The position numbers and the translations under genes are program-made. The notes under the pieces were generated by a model. That model saw only the letters and a program-made list of their open reading frames with translations, was not told where the DNA came from and did not search any database. This document shows, one piece after another, positions 19,073-27,717 of a stretch of 64,000 bases of DNA (positions are counted from its first letter, which is position 1; the number at the start of each line of letters is the position of its first letter). This stretch comes from Caldichromatium japonicum. Lineage in GTDB: Bacteria; Pseudomonadota; Gammaproteobacteria; Chromatiales; Chromatiaceae. Where the stretch lies: positions 1,178,001 to 1,242,000 of the forward strand of contig NZ_CP048029.1 in NCBI RefSeq assembly GCF_011290485.1, given 5' to 3'.

Positions 19073-19147
19073 GAGCAGATGGATCTCGGTGATCTGGCCC
19101 AACGCGGGATTAGACTCTGGTAAACACTTGCACATAAGGACCAAGCG

Positions 19148-20110
19148 ATGGGGTCGATCATGGGGTCACCCTGGGCCAAGACCAGGGCCAGATACTTGGG
19201 GGCGGTACTGGGCCTCCTATTAGGAGGCATGGGGGAGAGCGAGGCGGGCATTGAACTGAGGCTGGGGACTACCAATGCCGATTGTCTGCGCTGTCACCGC
19301 ATGCAGACCCTCGCCTATCGCGACCGGAAGACGGGGGAGATCATCGATCTCTCTATCGATCCCCAGCGGTTTGCCCGCTCGGTCCATGGGGCGGCGGCCT
19401 GTATCGACTGTCATGAGGGGGGCTTCGACCGCTATCCCCATTCGCCTGAGTCTTTGGGTCAGCGTCTGAGCTGTCTCGGCTGTCATGAGCAGGACGAAAG
19501 GCTTTCGGAGCGCGACTATCGCTTCGCGACCATCCGCGATGAGTTCAACGCCAGCATCCACGCCACCTCAGATGCGCCAGAAGCCCAGGGGTTCGATTGT
19601 CACCGTTGTCATGACCCCCATGTCTTTCGCAACGCCCAGATCGGTCAGCCGCTCGCCGAGATCGTGCGCGCCGATAACCAGCTCTGCCTGTCGTGCCATG
19701 AAGCGGTCCGCAAATCAGGAAGCGGGGCGCATCTGTGGCTGCCCAAGCGCGACAAACATTGGGCGGCGGTGCGCTGTCTCGAGTGTCACACCCCTTTGAC
19801 CCCGGCGGGTCAGCCGGTCTCGCACCAGATACTCGCCGCCAAGGACAGCAATACCGACTGCGTCAACTGTCATGCCAAGGAGTCCAGGCTCCTCGATCGC
19901 CTCTATCGCTATCGGGCCGAGAACGATCTCAAAGGCCGCGGCCTCTGGTCGCAGGCGATCTTCAATGAATCCTATGTCGTCGGCATGAGCCGCAGCCCCC
20001 TGCTCGATGCCCTGGGGCTGGGTCTGATCGCCCTGACCGTCTTGGGACTTGGGGCACATGCCTGGGGGCGTTATCTCGCCTACCGGCGTTTCAAGGGGAG
20101 CCAACCCTAG
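19148..20110 (+). CDS. Seven-heme cytochrome c with C-terminal membrane anchor
   Basis: An N-terminal Sec signal (about residues 12-36) is followed by seven CXXCH heme sites: CLRCH, CIDCH, CLGCH, CHRCH, CLSCH, CLECH and CVNCH. A membrane helix near residues 282-303 and a basic tail follow. This predicts a periplasmic electron carrier anchored to the inner membrane. The last residues and the TAG stop lie in the left end of IS607 copy B, so the natural C-terminus has been replaced. There is no catalytic neighbour. It is flanked by two IS607 derivatives in the same orientation. I cannot name the pathway; quinol oxidation or tetrathionate/nitrite-type respiration are possibilities only. Confidence 0.88.
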   Translation: MGSIMGSPWAKTRARYLGAVLGLLLGGMGESEAGIELRLGTTNADCLRCHRMQTLAYRDRKTGEIIDLSIDPQRFARSVHGAAACIDCHEGGFDRYPHSPESLGQRLSCLGCHEQDERLSERDYRFATIRDEFNASIHATSDAPEAQGFDCHRCHDPHVFRNAQIGQPLAEIVRADNQLCLSCHEAVRKSGSGAHLWLPKRDKHWAAVRCLECHTPLTPAGQPVSHQILAAKDSNTDCVNCHAKESRLLDRLYRYRAENDLKGRGLWSQAIFNESYVVGMSRSPLLDALGLGLIALTVLGLGAHAWGRYLAYRRFKGSQP

Positions 20111-20287
20111 TATTACAAACTGTGCGTGATAGTGGATAATTTTCCACATAGAAAGCACGATGATGCGCACAGGCAAGGCGGCGAAGCGGCTTGGCGTCTC
20201 GGACAAGACCATTCGCCTGCCCAAGAGCGGTGAGGTCGCCATGACCGAGGCGTTGTGCTTCGATGGCAAGATTCTTGGTGCGACCGT
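20099..20287 (+). mobile_element. IS607-type element, left-end fragment B
   Basis: About 190 bases nearly identical to the first 190 of copy A, including the same internal deletion junction between tnpA and tnpB. The match stops abruptly after GCGACCGT, and no right end follows. The shared junction means A and B descend from one already deleted element. Beyond it (20288-20428) lies a short open frame (DPGEGQAPILLRPLRPV) that may be the severed end of a neighbouring gene; otherwise I see nothing in that gap. Confidence 0.8.
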
Positions 20288-20428
20288 ATGGCGGCTCATC
20301 GACCGGATTTTATTGTGATCCAGGGGAAGGGCAGGCGCCGATCCTGCTGCGCCCGCTGCGACCGGTGCGTAATCTGGTCGGGATGCGGCAGCGGTGATGG
20401 TGCCTGAGTCTTGAGACGGACGTAGGCC

Positions 20429-21223
20429 ATGCAGGAGCTCGGTTTACCCTCCGCCCTGTTGTCTATGGGAGACGGGTCCCAGACCGCTTGGCGCCCCCTC
20501 TTGTGGTCGATCCCCGCGGTGCTGTTGCTCTTGGCCCTGCATTTCTGGCGGCGCGCCTGTGGGCGACGGCTTGCCGGACAGCGGGGCGAGCGCTTGGTGG
20601 GACGGGCGCTCGCAGGCCTGTGTCCGGCGGTGCTGCATGACCTGATCCTGCCGCTCGGTAAGGGATGGACCCAGATTGATCATGTCGCACTCACGGCAAA
20701 GGGGCTTTTGGTGGTAGAGACCAAACACTACCGGGGTCTGATCCTGGGTCGGGCAGATGATCCCCATTGGTGTCAGCGCCAAGGTCGGCGGCGTCGGCTC
20801 TTTCAGAACCCATTGCGTCAAAACGCCCTGCACATCCAAGCCGTCGCCGATCTCGGTTTAGGGGTGCCTGTGTTGGGGCTAGTGGTATTCACCGATGCAG
20901 CTGTCTTTCCTCATGGTCGACCGGCGGGGGTATCTGCGCTCGCCAGTCTGAAAGAAGACCTTGCCTCCTGGCTGTATGATCGGCCCTCGCCGCGGTTGCG
21001 TTGCGCCTTTCAGCGGCTTGTGCAGGCGGAGGAGCGCGGGCGGGTGATGCGCCGCGCCTTTAGGCGCCAGCAGTGGGTGCAGCGGAGGTGGGATAATGAT
21101 CTTGTCGCAGCTTGGACCTGTCTGATCGCTGCGAGCCTGGTCGCCTTGGGTTGTGGTTTGGTTGAGGTCACAGCCGCGTACCCTACATGGCCCTTGGGCC
21201 TATTTGGGCGATGGCGAGGGTGA
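20429..21223 (+). CDS. NERD (nuclease-related) domain membrane protein
   Basis: An N-terminal membrane helix (about 26-42) is followed by a NERD domain at about 50-165 with the family pattern GERLVGRAL...IDHVALTAKGLLVVETKHYRG and NPLRQNALHIQAV. A second hydrophobic stretch lies at about 230-250. NERD domains are related to restriction-type nuclease folds; the E.K pair in VETKHY would be the catalytic core. The cellular role of such stand-alone proteins is unknown. Its 3' end overlaps the convergent cobE gene by 41 bases. Confidence 0.8.
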   Translation: MQELGLPSALLSMGDGSQTAWRPLLWSIPAVLLLLALHFWRRACGRRLAGQRGERLVGRALAGLCPAVLHDLILPLGKGWTQIDHVALTAKGLLVVETKHYRGLILGRADDPHWCQRQGRRRRLFQNPLRQNALHIQAVADLGLGVPVLGLVVFTDAAVFPHGRPAGVSALASLKEDLASWLYDRPSPRLRCAFQRLVQAEERGRVMRRAFRRQQWVQRRWDNDLVAAWTCLIAASLVALGCGLVEVTAAYPTWPLGLFGRWRG

Positions 21224-21602
21224 TGGCCTTGCCCTCAGCGTCGCGATAGACCTGTTTGGAGACGAGGAGCGAGGGGGTACCCTCGCCGCGGGCGCTCAGC
21301 TCAGCCGCGGCCAGCAGCGCCGCTGCCTCGGCCACACTCGGGGTGCCTAGGGTCAGGTGGACGCGGGTTGAGGGGTGTGCGACCGGAACCTGAGCGAGCG
21401 CTGAAGATGGATAACAACGCAGTGGCCAGCCCTGGATGTGTGCAAGCTCGCGCAAGACGGGATCGGTGGATTTCTGGAGATGGCTGGCCAGGCAGCACAC
21501 CGCGACCGGGTCAAGGGGTTTGAGGAGCGACTCGATCGACTGTTTGAGCGTCTCGCAGCGGATGCCTTGTTGGAATCCGAGCCCAATAGTGATCTCGATC
21601 AT
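21183..21602 (-). CDS. cobE: CobE / CbiG C-terminal-type cobalamin biosynthesis protein
   Basis: A 139-residue protein with the CbiG-C/CobE pattern: GLGFQQGIRCETLKQSIE at the start, LPLRCYPSS-like middle, and GTPSVAEAAALLAAAEL followed by LLVSKQVYRD. CobE is linked to the aerobic cobalamin route near the C17-methylation/ring-contraction steps; its exact role is not settled. The start at 21602 gives the family N-terminus (MIEITIGLG); the longer open frame upstream is chance. It is divergent from cobB, with about 105 bases between the starts. Confidence 0.8.
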   Translation of the reverse strand: MIEITIGLGFQQGIRCETLKQSIESLLKPLDPVAVCCLASHLQKSTDPVLRELAHIQGWPLRCYPSSALAQVPVAHPSTRVHLTLGTPSVAEAAALLAAAELSARGEGTPSLLVSKQVYRDAEGKAITLAIAQIGPRAM

Positions 21603-21707
21603 GAGGCAGAAGTAGACGATGCTGGGGTATGCATACAAAGAGGCCAGGAAGAGGCCGGCGCTTACCAAGATACCACCCCTCCTCAAGATGCCTCTGGGGA
21701 AAGATGC

Positions 21708-23030
21708 ATGACCGCTGAGCGCCATTGCCCGGCCCTGTTCATCGGCGCCTGTGCCTCGGGTCAGGGCAAGACCACGATCGTCGCGGCCCTGGCCCGTCAT
21801 CATCGCCGCCAAGGCCGGCGGGTGCGGGTGTTTAAGACCGGACCCGATTTTTTGGACCCCATGATCCTCGAGCGGGCGAGCGGCGCGCCGGTCGAGCCTC
21901 TGGATCTGTGGATGGTGGGCGAGGCGCTGTGTCGGCGCAAGCTCTATGAAGCGTCGGGTGAGGCGGACCTGATCCTCATCGAGGGGGCGATGGGTCTCTT
22001 CGACGGCGCACCCTCGGGGGCGGATCTCGCTGCGGCCTTCGGCATCCCTGTCCTGGCCTTGATCGATGCCCGCGGCATGGGCCAGACCCTGGGTGCCGTT
22101 GCCATGGGGTTGATGCACTATGGTGCCGCCAAGGGGATTGAGTTCTGGGGCATCTCCGCCAATCGGGTGGCAAGCGCGCGTCATGCCGAGATGATCGCCG
22201 CCGGGATGCCCCCCGAGCTGCCTTATCTTGGCCCCATCCCGCGTCTGGAGGCGGTGCTCCCGAGCCGGCACCTTGGGTTGGTACAGGCCGCCGAGATCCC
22301 GGAGCTCGACGCCCGGCTCGCTGCCGCCGCCGATCAGATACAGGACCTTGCGCTCGCCCGCTTGCCCGAACCCTGCCGTTTTGTCCCGCCTACCCAGCCC
22401 GCAGGCGGTACGACCCTTCTGCCAGCGGAAACGAAGGCCCTGCAAGGTCTGCGCATCGCCGTGGCGCGCGATCTGGCCTTTGCCTTCATCTATCCCGAAA
22501 ACCTGAAGTTGCTTCAGGCGCTCGGCGCCGAACTGATCTTTTTCTCCCCCCTTGCCGATCAGTGCATCGAGGCCGATGCCATCTGGCTGCCCGGCGGCTA
22601 TCCCGAGCTTCATCTCACTGAACTTGCAGCCAATCGCGCGATGAAACAGTCCCTACATGCCCATGCGCGAGCCGGACGGCCCATCTATGCCGAATGCGGC
22701 GGGATGCTCTATCTCCTGGAGCGCCTGACCGATCATCAGGGTCAGACCGCTGAGCTGATAGGCCTCTTGCCGGGCGAGGGGCAGATGCAGGGGCGGCTAG
22801 CGGGACTGGGGATGCAGTCGCTGGTGCTGCCACAAGGCGAGCTGCGCGGTCATAGCTTTCATCACTCGACGATGCGTACCCCCCTTGCGCCGGTGTCTTT
22901 CGGCAGGCGGCAGGCGGGCGGACAACCCGGCGAGCCCTTCTATCACTGCGGACCCATCCGCGCGAGCTATCTGCATCTCTATTTTCCTTCAGCGCCACGT
23001 ACAGCAGCGGAGCTATTCATGGTGTCTTAA
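21708..23030 (+). CDS. cobB: Cobyrinic (hydrogenobyrinic) acid a,c-diamide synthase
   Basis: Amidates the a and c side chains of (hydrogeno)byrinic acid using glutamine and ATP. The N-terminal dethiobiotin-synthetase-like domain carries the P-loop ACASGQGKTTI (residues 13-23). The C-terminal glutamine amidotransferase domain has the nucleophile in YAECGGMLYL and ends with a HSFHHS motif. At 440 residues it is normal length. The ATG at 21708 has GGGGA about eight bases upstream; the reading frame before it is not conserved. The name CobB is chosen because the other genes here follow the late-cobalt pathway; CbiA is the equivalent. Confidence 0.9.
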   Translation: MTAERHCPALFIGACASGQGKTTIVAALARHHRRQGRRVRVFKTGPDFLDPMILERASGAPVEPLDLWMVGEALCRRKLYEASGEADLILIEGAMGLFDGAPSGADLAAAFGIPVLALIDARGMGQTLGAVAMGLMHYGAAKGIEFWGISANRVASARHAEMIAAGMPPELPYLGPIPRLEAVLPSRHLGLVQAAEIPELDARLAAAADQIQDLALARLPEPCRFVPPTQPAGGTTLLPAETKALQGLRIAVARDLAFAFIYPENLKLLQALGAELIFFSPLADQCIEADAIWLPGGYPELHLTELAANRAMKQSLHAHARAGRPIYAECGGMLYLLERLTDHQGQTAELIGLLPGEGQMQGRLAGLGMQSLVLPQGELRGHSFHHSTMRTPLAPVSFGRRQAGGQPGEPFYHCGPIRASYLHLYFPSAPRTAAELFMVS

Positions 23031-23032
23031 GA

Positions 23033-23053
23033 AGGGTGCGCAATGTGTATCCT
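23033..23053. repeat. REP-like imperfect palindrome
   Basis: AGGGTGCGCAATGTGTATCCT lies in the short gap between the convergent cobB and copA genes. It is related to the palindromes found at 25.7, 27.0, 28.5 and 29.3-29.4 kb but more diverged. Confidence 0.6.
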
Positions 23054-23079
23054 GCTGAGTTCCACCCGGTTGAGAGATC

Positions 23080-25542
23080 TCACCACCGCAGCCGCAGGCT
23101 GTTGAAGACTACGAATAGGCTGGACAGGCTCATCGCCGCGGCAGCGAGCATGGGATCGAGCAGCCAGCCGGTCAGCGGATAGAGGGCCCCGGCGGCCACT
23201 GGGATCAGCAGGACGTTATAGCCATAGGCCCAGAAAAAATTGACCTGGATGGTGCGCAAGGTCCGACGCGCGAGTATGACAGCCGAGGGCACCCCTCGCG
23301 GGTCGCCGCGCATCAGGATCACCTCCCCTGACTCGATCGCGATGTCTGTCCCGGTGCCGATGGCAATCCCCACCTCCGCCTGGGCGAGCGCCGGGGCGTC
23401 ATTGATCCCATCCCCAACGAATGCCACCCGCCGGCCTTTGGCCTGTAGGCGGGCGATCCAAGCGGCTTTATCGGCTGGCAAGAGGCCGGCGTGGACCTCG
23501 GCGATCCCCAGCACCTGGGCGACCGACTCGGCGACTACTGGACTGTCTCCGGTCAGCAGCGCCACATTCAATCCCTGCGCCTTTAGGCGCGCGACTGCCT
23601 CTTGGCTTTCTGGCTTGAGCGGATCGGAAAAGGCAAAACAGGCGAGCAGCCGCTGCTCCTGGGCGAGATAGAGCAGGCTGGTGGGCAACGCATTGATCGT
23701 CTGGCCGTCTGCGGGTGCCGCATCGGAAGCGGAGGTAGGGGCAGATGGTTGGGCGGATACAGCGCCGAGATCGACGCCGAGCTGTTTGAGCCAGGCCGGC
23801 GAGCCGACGGCAATTGCCCGGTCATCGACCGAGGCGCTTATCCCGCAGCCAGGTTCGGACCGAAAGGATTGCGGTTCAATGAGTGTCAGATGGCGCTCGC
23901 GCGCGGCGGCCACGATCGCGCGCGCCAGCGGGTGTTCGCTGCACTGCTCGACCGAGGCGGCAAGCGCAAGCGCCTGCGCCTCATCGATCCCAAAGGTCTG
24001 GATGCCGACCAGCTCAGGGCGTCCTTGGGTGAGGGTCCCGGTCTTGTCAAAGGCAATGGTCTCGATGCGCGCAAGCGACTCGAGCGCGGCGCCCTCGCGC
24101 AAGAGAATCCCGAGCTCTGCTGCCCGCCCGCTGGCGACAAGGATAGCGATCGGGGTCGCGAGCCCCAGGGCACAGGGACAGGCAATCACGAGCACGCTGA
24201 CCGCAGCGATCACTGCCTGATCGAGTGCCGGTCCCCAGACCAGCCAGCCGACCAAGGTCAGGGCTGCGATCGCCAAGACTGCTGGAACAAAGACTGAGGC
24301 GATGCGATCGGCCAGGCGCTGGATCGGCGGCTTGCTTGCCTGGGCGGTCTGGACAAGCTTAAGGATCTGACCCAAGACCGAGTCGGCACCGGTGCGAGTA
24401 ACACGATACTTGAGGGCGCCTGTTTGATTGAGCGTCCCGGCGAAGAGCGAATCGCCCACGCCCTTGGCAACCGGCATGGGTTCTCCGGTGAGCATCGACT
24501 CATCGAGCGTACTCTGACCCGCGATCACCACCCCATCAACGGGGATGCGCTCGCCTGGGCGCACCCAGAGCACATCGCCTGGGATCAGGGTATCGACCGG
24601 CACCTCGGTCTCACCTGCATCGGTTAGCAGATGGGCGGATTGGGGCCTGAGCGCTGCCAAGGCGCGGATGGCATCCGCGGCTCGCCCCTTGGCGCGCGCC
24701 TCGAGCAGGCGCCCGAGCAGGATCAGGGTGATGATCATGGCCGCCGATTCGAAATAGCGATGGGCGGCTCCAGGCGGAAAGGCCTGCGGCAGGATCAAGA
24801 CGAATAACGAATAGCCGAATGCTGTACCGCTCCCCAAGACCACCAGGCCGTCCATCTCCGGAGTCCCTTGGACCAGCTCCTTGACCCCCCGCTGCCAAAA
24901 ACGCCTGCCTGCCCAAAACACCCCAGGCGCAGCGAGCAGACACTCAACCCAACCCCAGACTGCAGAAGGCGCCAGAGTCTCCATGACCCCGGCGAGCTTG
25001 TGCCATATCATCGGTCCCATGGTGATGGCGAGGAGTGGCAGGCTCAGGGCAGCGGCGAGCAAGAGATCGCCTCCGAGCGCCCGTTGTTCGGCGCCTTCTG
25101 CCTGGTCTGCGACGGATTCTGACGACTCGGTTAGCTCAGCGGTATAACCGAGGGTGCGGATCTGGTGGATCATTCGCGCGGCAGTCAGGTTTGTCGGCAG
25201 ATAACGGATCTCGGCTGAGCCGGTGGCGAGATTGACCGCAACCTCCAGGACGCCCGGTAGCGCCCGCAGGCTTTTCTCTAGGCGGGTGACGCAGCCAGCG
25301 CAGCGCAGGCCCCCGATCTGGAGAAGCAAGGATTCAATGCGTGCTGGATAACCCGCCTCGTCCAGGCGTTCGATTAAGGGACCGAGCGAGCTAGGCGCCA
25401 GACGCACCTGGGCCAGACCGCTTGCTAGATCCACGGCACAGGACTCAACCCCTGGTTGTTCGTTGATCAGACGCTCGACCCGTGCCACGCAAGAGGCGCA
25501 GTGGAGGTTAGAAAGACTGAGGCACAGCTCTTTGGGGTTCAT
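23080..25542 (-). CDS. copA: Copper-translocating P-type ATPase with two metal-binding domains
   Basis: A P1B-type ATPase that exports Cu(I) across the inner membrane. Two heavy-metal-associated domains stand at the N-terminus with metal sites CASC and CAGC. The membrane metal site is CPC in VIACPCALG, the phosphorylation site is DKTGT, and the hinge reads [10 protein letters not shown]. The CPC motif with NxxxYN (YGYNVLLIP) and M...S positions fits subgroup 1B-1 (copper). The start MNPKELC is chosen for its upstream GAGG and domain start. At 820 residues it is standard. No CueR-type regulator adjoins. Copper or cytochrome-oxidase maturation roles are both possible for this group. Confidence 0.9.
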   Translation of the reverse strand: MNPKELCLSLSNLHCASCVARVERLINEQPGVESCAVDLASGLAQVRLAPSSLGPLIERLDEAGYPARIESLLLQIGGLRCAGCVTRLEKSLRALPGVLEVAVNLATGSAEIRYLPTNLTAARMIHQIRTLGYTAELTESSESVADQAEGAEQRALGGDLLLAAALSLPLLAITMGPMIWHKLAGVMETLAPSAVWGWVECLLAAPGVFWAGRRFWQRGVKELVQGTPEMDGLVVLGSGTAFGYSLFVLILPQAFPPGAAHRYFESAAMIITLILLGRLLEARAKGRAADAIRALAALRPQSAHLLTDAGETEVPVDTLIPGDVLWVRPGERIPVDGVVIAGQSTLDESMLTGEPMPVAKGVGDSLFAGTLNQTGALKYRVTRTGADSVLGQILKLVQTAQASKPPIQRLADRIASVFVPAVLAIAALTLVGWLVWGPALDQAVIAAVSVLVIACPCALGLATPIAILVASGRAAELGILLREGAALESLARIETIAFDKTGTLTQGRPELVGIQTFGIDEAQALALAASVEQCSEHPLARAIVAAARERHLTLIEPQSFRSEPGCGISASVDDRAIAVGSPAWLKQLGVDLGAVSAQPSAPTSASDAAPADGQTINALPTSLLYLAQEQRLLACFAFSDPLKPESQEAVARLKAQGLNVALLTGDSPVVAESVAQVLGIAEVHAGLLPADKAAWIARLQAKGRRVAFVGDGINDAPALAQAEVGIAIGTGTDIAIESGEVILMRGDPRGVPSAVILARRTLRTIQVNFFWAYGYNVLLIPVAAGALYPLTGWLLDPMLAAAAMSLSSLFVVFNSLRLRW

Positions 25543-25664
25543 CTTGTCCTCACCATTGAGACAGGCGTAAGCTGGGTAGGTAATGCCTAAAAGGTCGCTC
25601 GTCACAGCGGCAAGGGCCGGTGGCCAGTGGATTTCGGATCACACCGGATAATGGGGTTAGAAGT

Positions 25665-25737
25665 GGGATACGCAATGCGTTACTTCAGGGCGTATGCCCT
25701 GCGTTGTCACCCTAGGGTGCGCACTACGCACCCTAGG
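25665..25737. repeat. Cluster of REP-like palindromes downstream of cobL
   Basis: Three palindromes follow one another: GGATACGCAATGCGTTAC, AGGGCGTATGCCCT, and a perfect 11-bp stem CCTAGGGTGCG with a five-base loop (25711-25737). The last overlaps the stop codon of cobL on the minus strand, and its TAG is the stop. The group resembles a small BIME-type array and may also act as a transcription terminator or mRNA stabiliser. Confidence 0.75.
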
Positions 25738-26965
25738 GTTGATTATGGAGGCATAGCAACGCGATCGGCATGGCCGGTCGCCAGGCAGTAAAACGGCCTA
25801 GGGGTGCGGCCTGTTCGATTGCAAGGCGGATGAGTTCACCGCCAAGGCGCGCATGCAGATCCAAGAGCCTCGCCTCGCTTTCTAGGGTCACCGCATTGGT
25901 GACCAGACGTCCGCCGTTTTTAAGCGCCGACCAGCAAGACTCGAAAACGCCCGGGGTCGTCAGACCTCCGCCGATGAAGATCGCGTCCGGTGCTGGTAGC
26001 CCCGCCAGGGCCTCGGGCGCGGAACCATCGATGACCTGAAGCCCGGGGACGCCCAGGGCCTCGCGGTTGCGCTCGATGAATGCCCGCCGTCTCTCGACCG
26101 GCTCGATGGCGATTGCCTGACAGCCATCATCGGCGCGCATCCATTCGATTGCGATCGACCCGCAGCCCGCGCCCACATCCCAAAGCAACTCGCCCGGGCC
26201 GGGGGCAAGATAGGCCAAGGTCAAGGCGCGGATCGGGCGTTTGGTGAGCTGACCGTCGTTGACAAAGGCGGTATCGGGGAGGGCAGAGCGACGCGAAAGG
26301 AAGGGCGTTGGGCCCTTTGCCCGGCACTCGAGCGCGATCAGATTGAGGGCGGCGCATTCGGCGATTGACCAATCGGCGGCGGTTCCTTCCAACCTGCGCT
26401 CGCTTCGGCCGCCGAGGTGTTCAAAGACGATCAGGCGGCTTGGACCATAGCCTGAGTCGACCAACAGGCCTGCAAGCTGTGCCGGGGTCTTGCCGTCGGC
26501 AGAAAACACCATCAGGCGCGCCCCTGGCGCTAGATAAAGCCTGACCCCAGCAAGCGGCTGGCGATGGGCAGGGATGACCCGCACCTCGGGCAATGACCAG
26601 CCCAGGCGCGCGGCGGCCAGAGCGACCGATGAGGGCGCAGGCAGGATGAGCATCTCCTCGATCGGCAGGCGCTCGGCAAGCCTGGCCCCCACACCATAGA
26701 ACATGGGATCGCCGCTCGCCAGGACGCAGACCGGCTGGCCGCGCAGGGCAAGCACCTCTTCATAGGCGCGCTCGAAGGGGCTCGGCCAGGCGCGCCGCTC
26801 CTGGTCCGGTTGCTCGGGGATCAGGGCGAGGTGACGCCCCCCACCGAACAACACCCGCGCCTGGCGGATCGCTGCACGCGCTGCATCGCCAAGACCCGCC
26901 AGCCCATCCTCGTTGATCCCGACGACGGTCAGCCAGGCAGATGGAGATCCAGGGGAATTCATCAT
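25733..26965 (-). CDS. cobL: Precorrin-6Y C5,15-methyltransferase (decarboxylating), CbiE-CbiT fusion
   Basis: Methylates C5 and C15 of precorrin-6Y and decarboxylates the acetate chain at C12. The N-terminal half (about 1-215) is the CbiE-type tetrapyrrole methylase (VLASGDPMFYGVG). The C-terminal half is the CbiT-type Rossmann methyltransferase with the SAM motif LLWDVGAGCGSIAIEWMR. At 410 residues it fits the fused CobL of the aerobic pathway. The start at 26965 has GGGA just upstream. It is transcribed away from cobH. Its TAG stop lies inside a palindromic repeat. Confidence 0.92.
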   Translation of the reverse strand: MMNSPGSPSAWLTVVGINEDGLAGLGDAARAAIRQARVLFGGGRHLALIPEQPDQERRAWPSPFERAYEEVLALRGQPVCVLASGDPMFYGVGARLAERLPIEEMLILPAPSSVALAAARLGWSLPEVRVIPAHRQPLAGVRLYLAPGARLMVFSADGKTPAQLAGLLVDSGYGPSRLIVFEHLGGRSERRLEGTAADWSIAECAALNLIALECRAKGPTPFLSRRSALPDTAFVNDGQLTKRPIRALTLAYLAPGPGELLWDVGAGCGSIAIEWMRADDGCQAIAIEPVERRRAFIERNREALGVPGLQVIDGSAPEALAGLPAPDAIFIGGGLTTPGVFESCWSALKNGGRLVTNAVTLESEARLLDLHARLGGELIRLAIEQAAPLGRFTAWRPAMPIALLCLHNQP

Positions 26966-27005
26966 TGCGTCCCAGATTGCTTCGCTTCGGTTACAATTGA
27001 ATGAA

Positions 27006-27029
27006 CTAGGGTGCGCATTGCGCACCTTA
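27006..27029. repeat. REP-like palindrome between cobL and cobH
   Basis: GGTGCGCA and TGCGCACC form an 8-bp perfect stem around a single T, within CTAGGGTGCGCATTGCGCACC. It sits in the divergent region between cobL and cobH, where it could also lie near promoters. Confidence 0.7.
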
Positions 27030-27084
27030 CGTCTTTAGATAGACCTGCTGCGCCTGACAGACCCGCGTGTTTTAATGCCCCGCC

Positions 27085-27711
27085 ATGATGGATTACAACC
27101 GCAACGCCCACGATATCTATCGTCAATCCTTCGCGATCATCCGCGCCGAGACCGACCTCAGCGCCATCCCTGAGGACCTGCAAGACCTCGCCGTGCGGAT
27201 GATCCATGCCTGTGGGATGACCGACATCGTCCAGGATCTCGCCTTTACCCCTGGGTCAGGGGCGGCTGGGCGCAAGACGCTGGCCGAGGGGACGCCTGTG
27301 CTCTGCGACAGCCGGATGGTCGCCGAGGGGATCACCCGCGCCCGGCTGCCGGCTGACAATCCGATCCTCTGCACCCTCAACGACCCCCAGGTGCCCGAGC
27401 TTGCAGCGCGCTTGGGGACCACGCGAGCGGCGGCAGCGCTCGAGCTCTGGCGCCCCCATCTGGACGGTGCTGTGGTGGCGATCGGCAATGCCCCGACCGC
27501 CCTCTTTCGTCTCTTGGAGCTCCTGGATGAAGGTGCGCCCAAGCCCGCCTTGATCCTGGGCTTTCCGGTGGGTTTCGTGGGTGCGGTCGAGTCCAAGGAG
27601 GCTCTGATCGCCGACAGCCGCGGCGTGCCCTTTGTCGCCCTGCGCGGTCGGCGCGGCGGCAGCGCCATGGCTGCAGCCGCGGTCAATGCCCTCGGGCGCG
27701 ATCATCCCTAG
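27085..27711 (+). CDS. cobH: Precorrin-8X methylmutase
   Basis: Moves the methyl group from C11 to C12, giving hydrogenobyrinic acid. The catalytic histidine is in RMIHACGM (about residue 41). Other family stretches are CDSRMVAEGI, GNAPTALFRLLELL, and GFPVGFVGAVESKEAL near the C-terminus. At 208 residues it is full length. The next gene, cobIJ, starts seven bases after its stop, so they form one transcription unit. Confidence 0.94.
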   Translation: MMDYNRNAHDIYRQSFAIIRAETDLSAIPEDLQDLAVRMIHACGMTDIVQDLAFTPGSGAAGRKTLAEGTPVLCDSRMVAEGITRARLPADNPILCTLNDPQVPELAARLGTTRAAAALELWRPHLDGAVVAIGNAPTALFRLLELLDEGAPKPALILGFPVGFVGAVESKEALIADSRGVPFVALRGRRGGSAMAAAAVNALGRDHP

Positions 27712-27717
27712 ATCGAC

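Larger units (their letters stand above)
18051..19078 (+). mobile_element. IS607-type element, internally deleted copy A
   Basis: Left end AGCCAACCCTAG..., right end ...CTTGAGAGCAG; both ends recur in copies at 31.1-31.8 and 34.8-35.4 kb. It begins with the first residues of a serine-recombinase TnpA with a MerR-like helix (GKAAKRLGVS), then jumps into tnpB. The junction corresponds to recombination between two similar 17-base stretches (GCGTCTTGGTCAAGACC and GCGTCTCGGACAAGACC) seen separately in the copy at 31 kb. The copy at 20.1 kb carries the same junction. It interrupts a glycosidase gene. Confidence 0.8.

Noticed and set aside
21603..21707. Possible cobalamin riboswitch between cobE and cobB
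   Set aside because: The 105-base gap is too short and shows no conserved box on either strand.
21183..22613. Long minus-strand frame covering cobE and running through the cobB gene
   Set aside because: Only its last 139 codons resemble a protein family (CobE); the rest is antisense to cobB.
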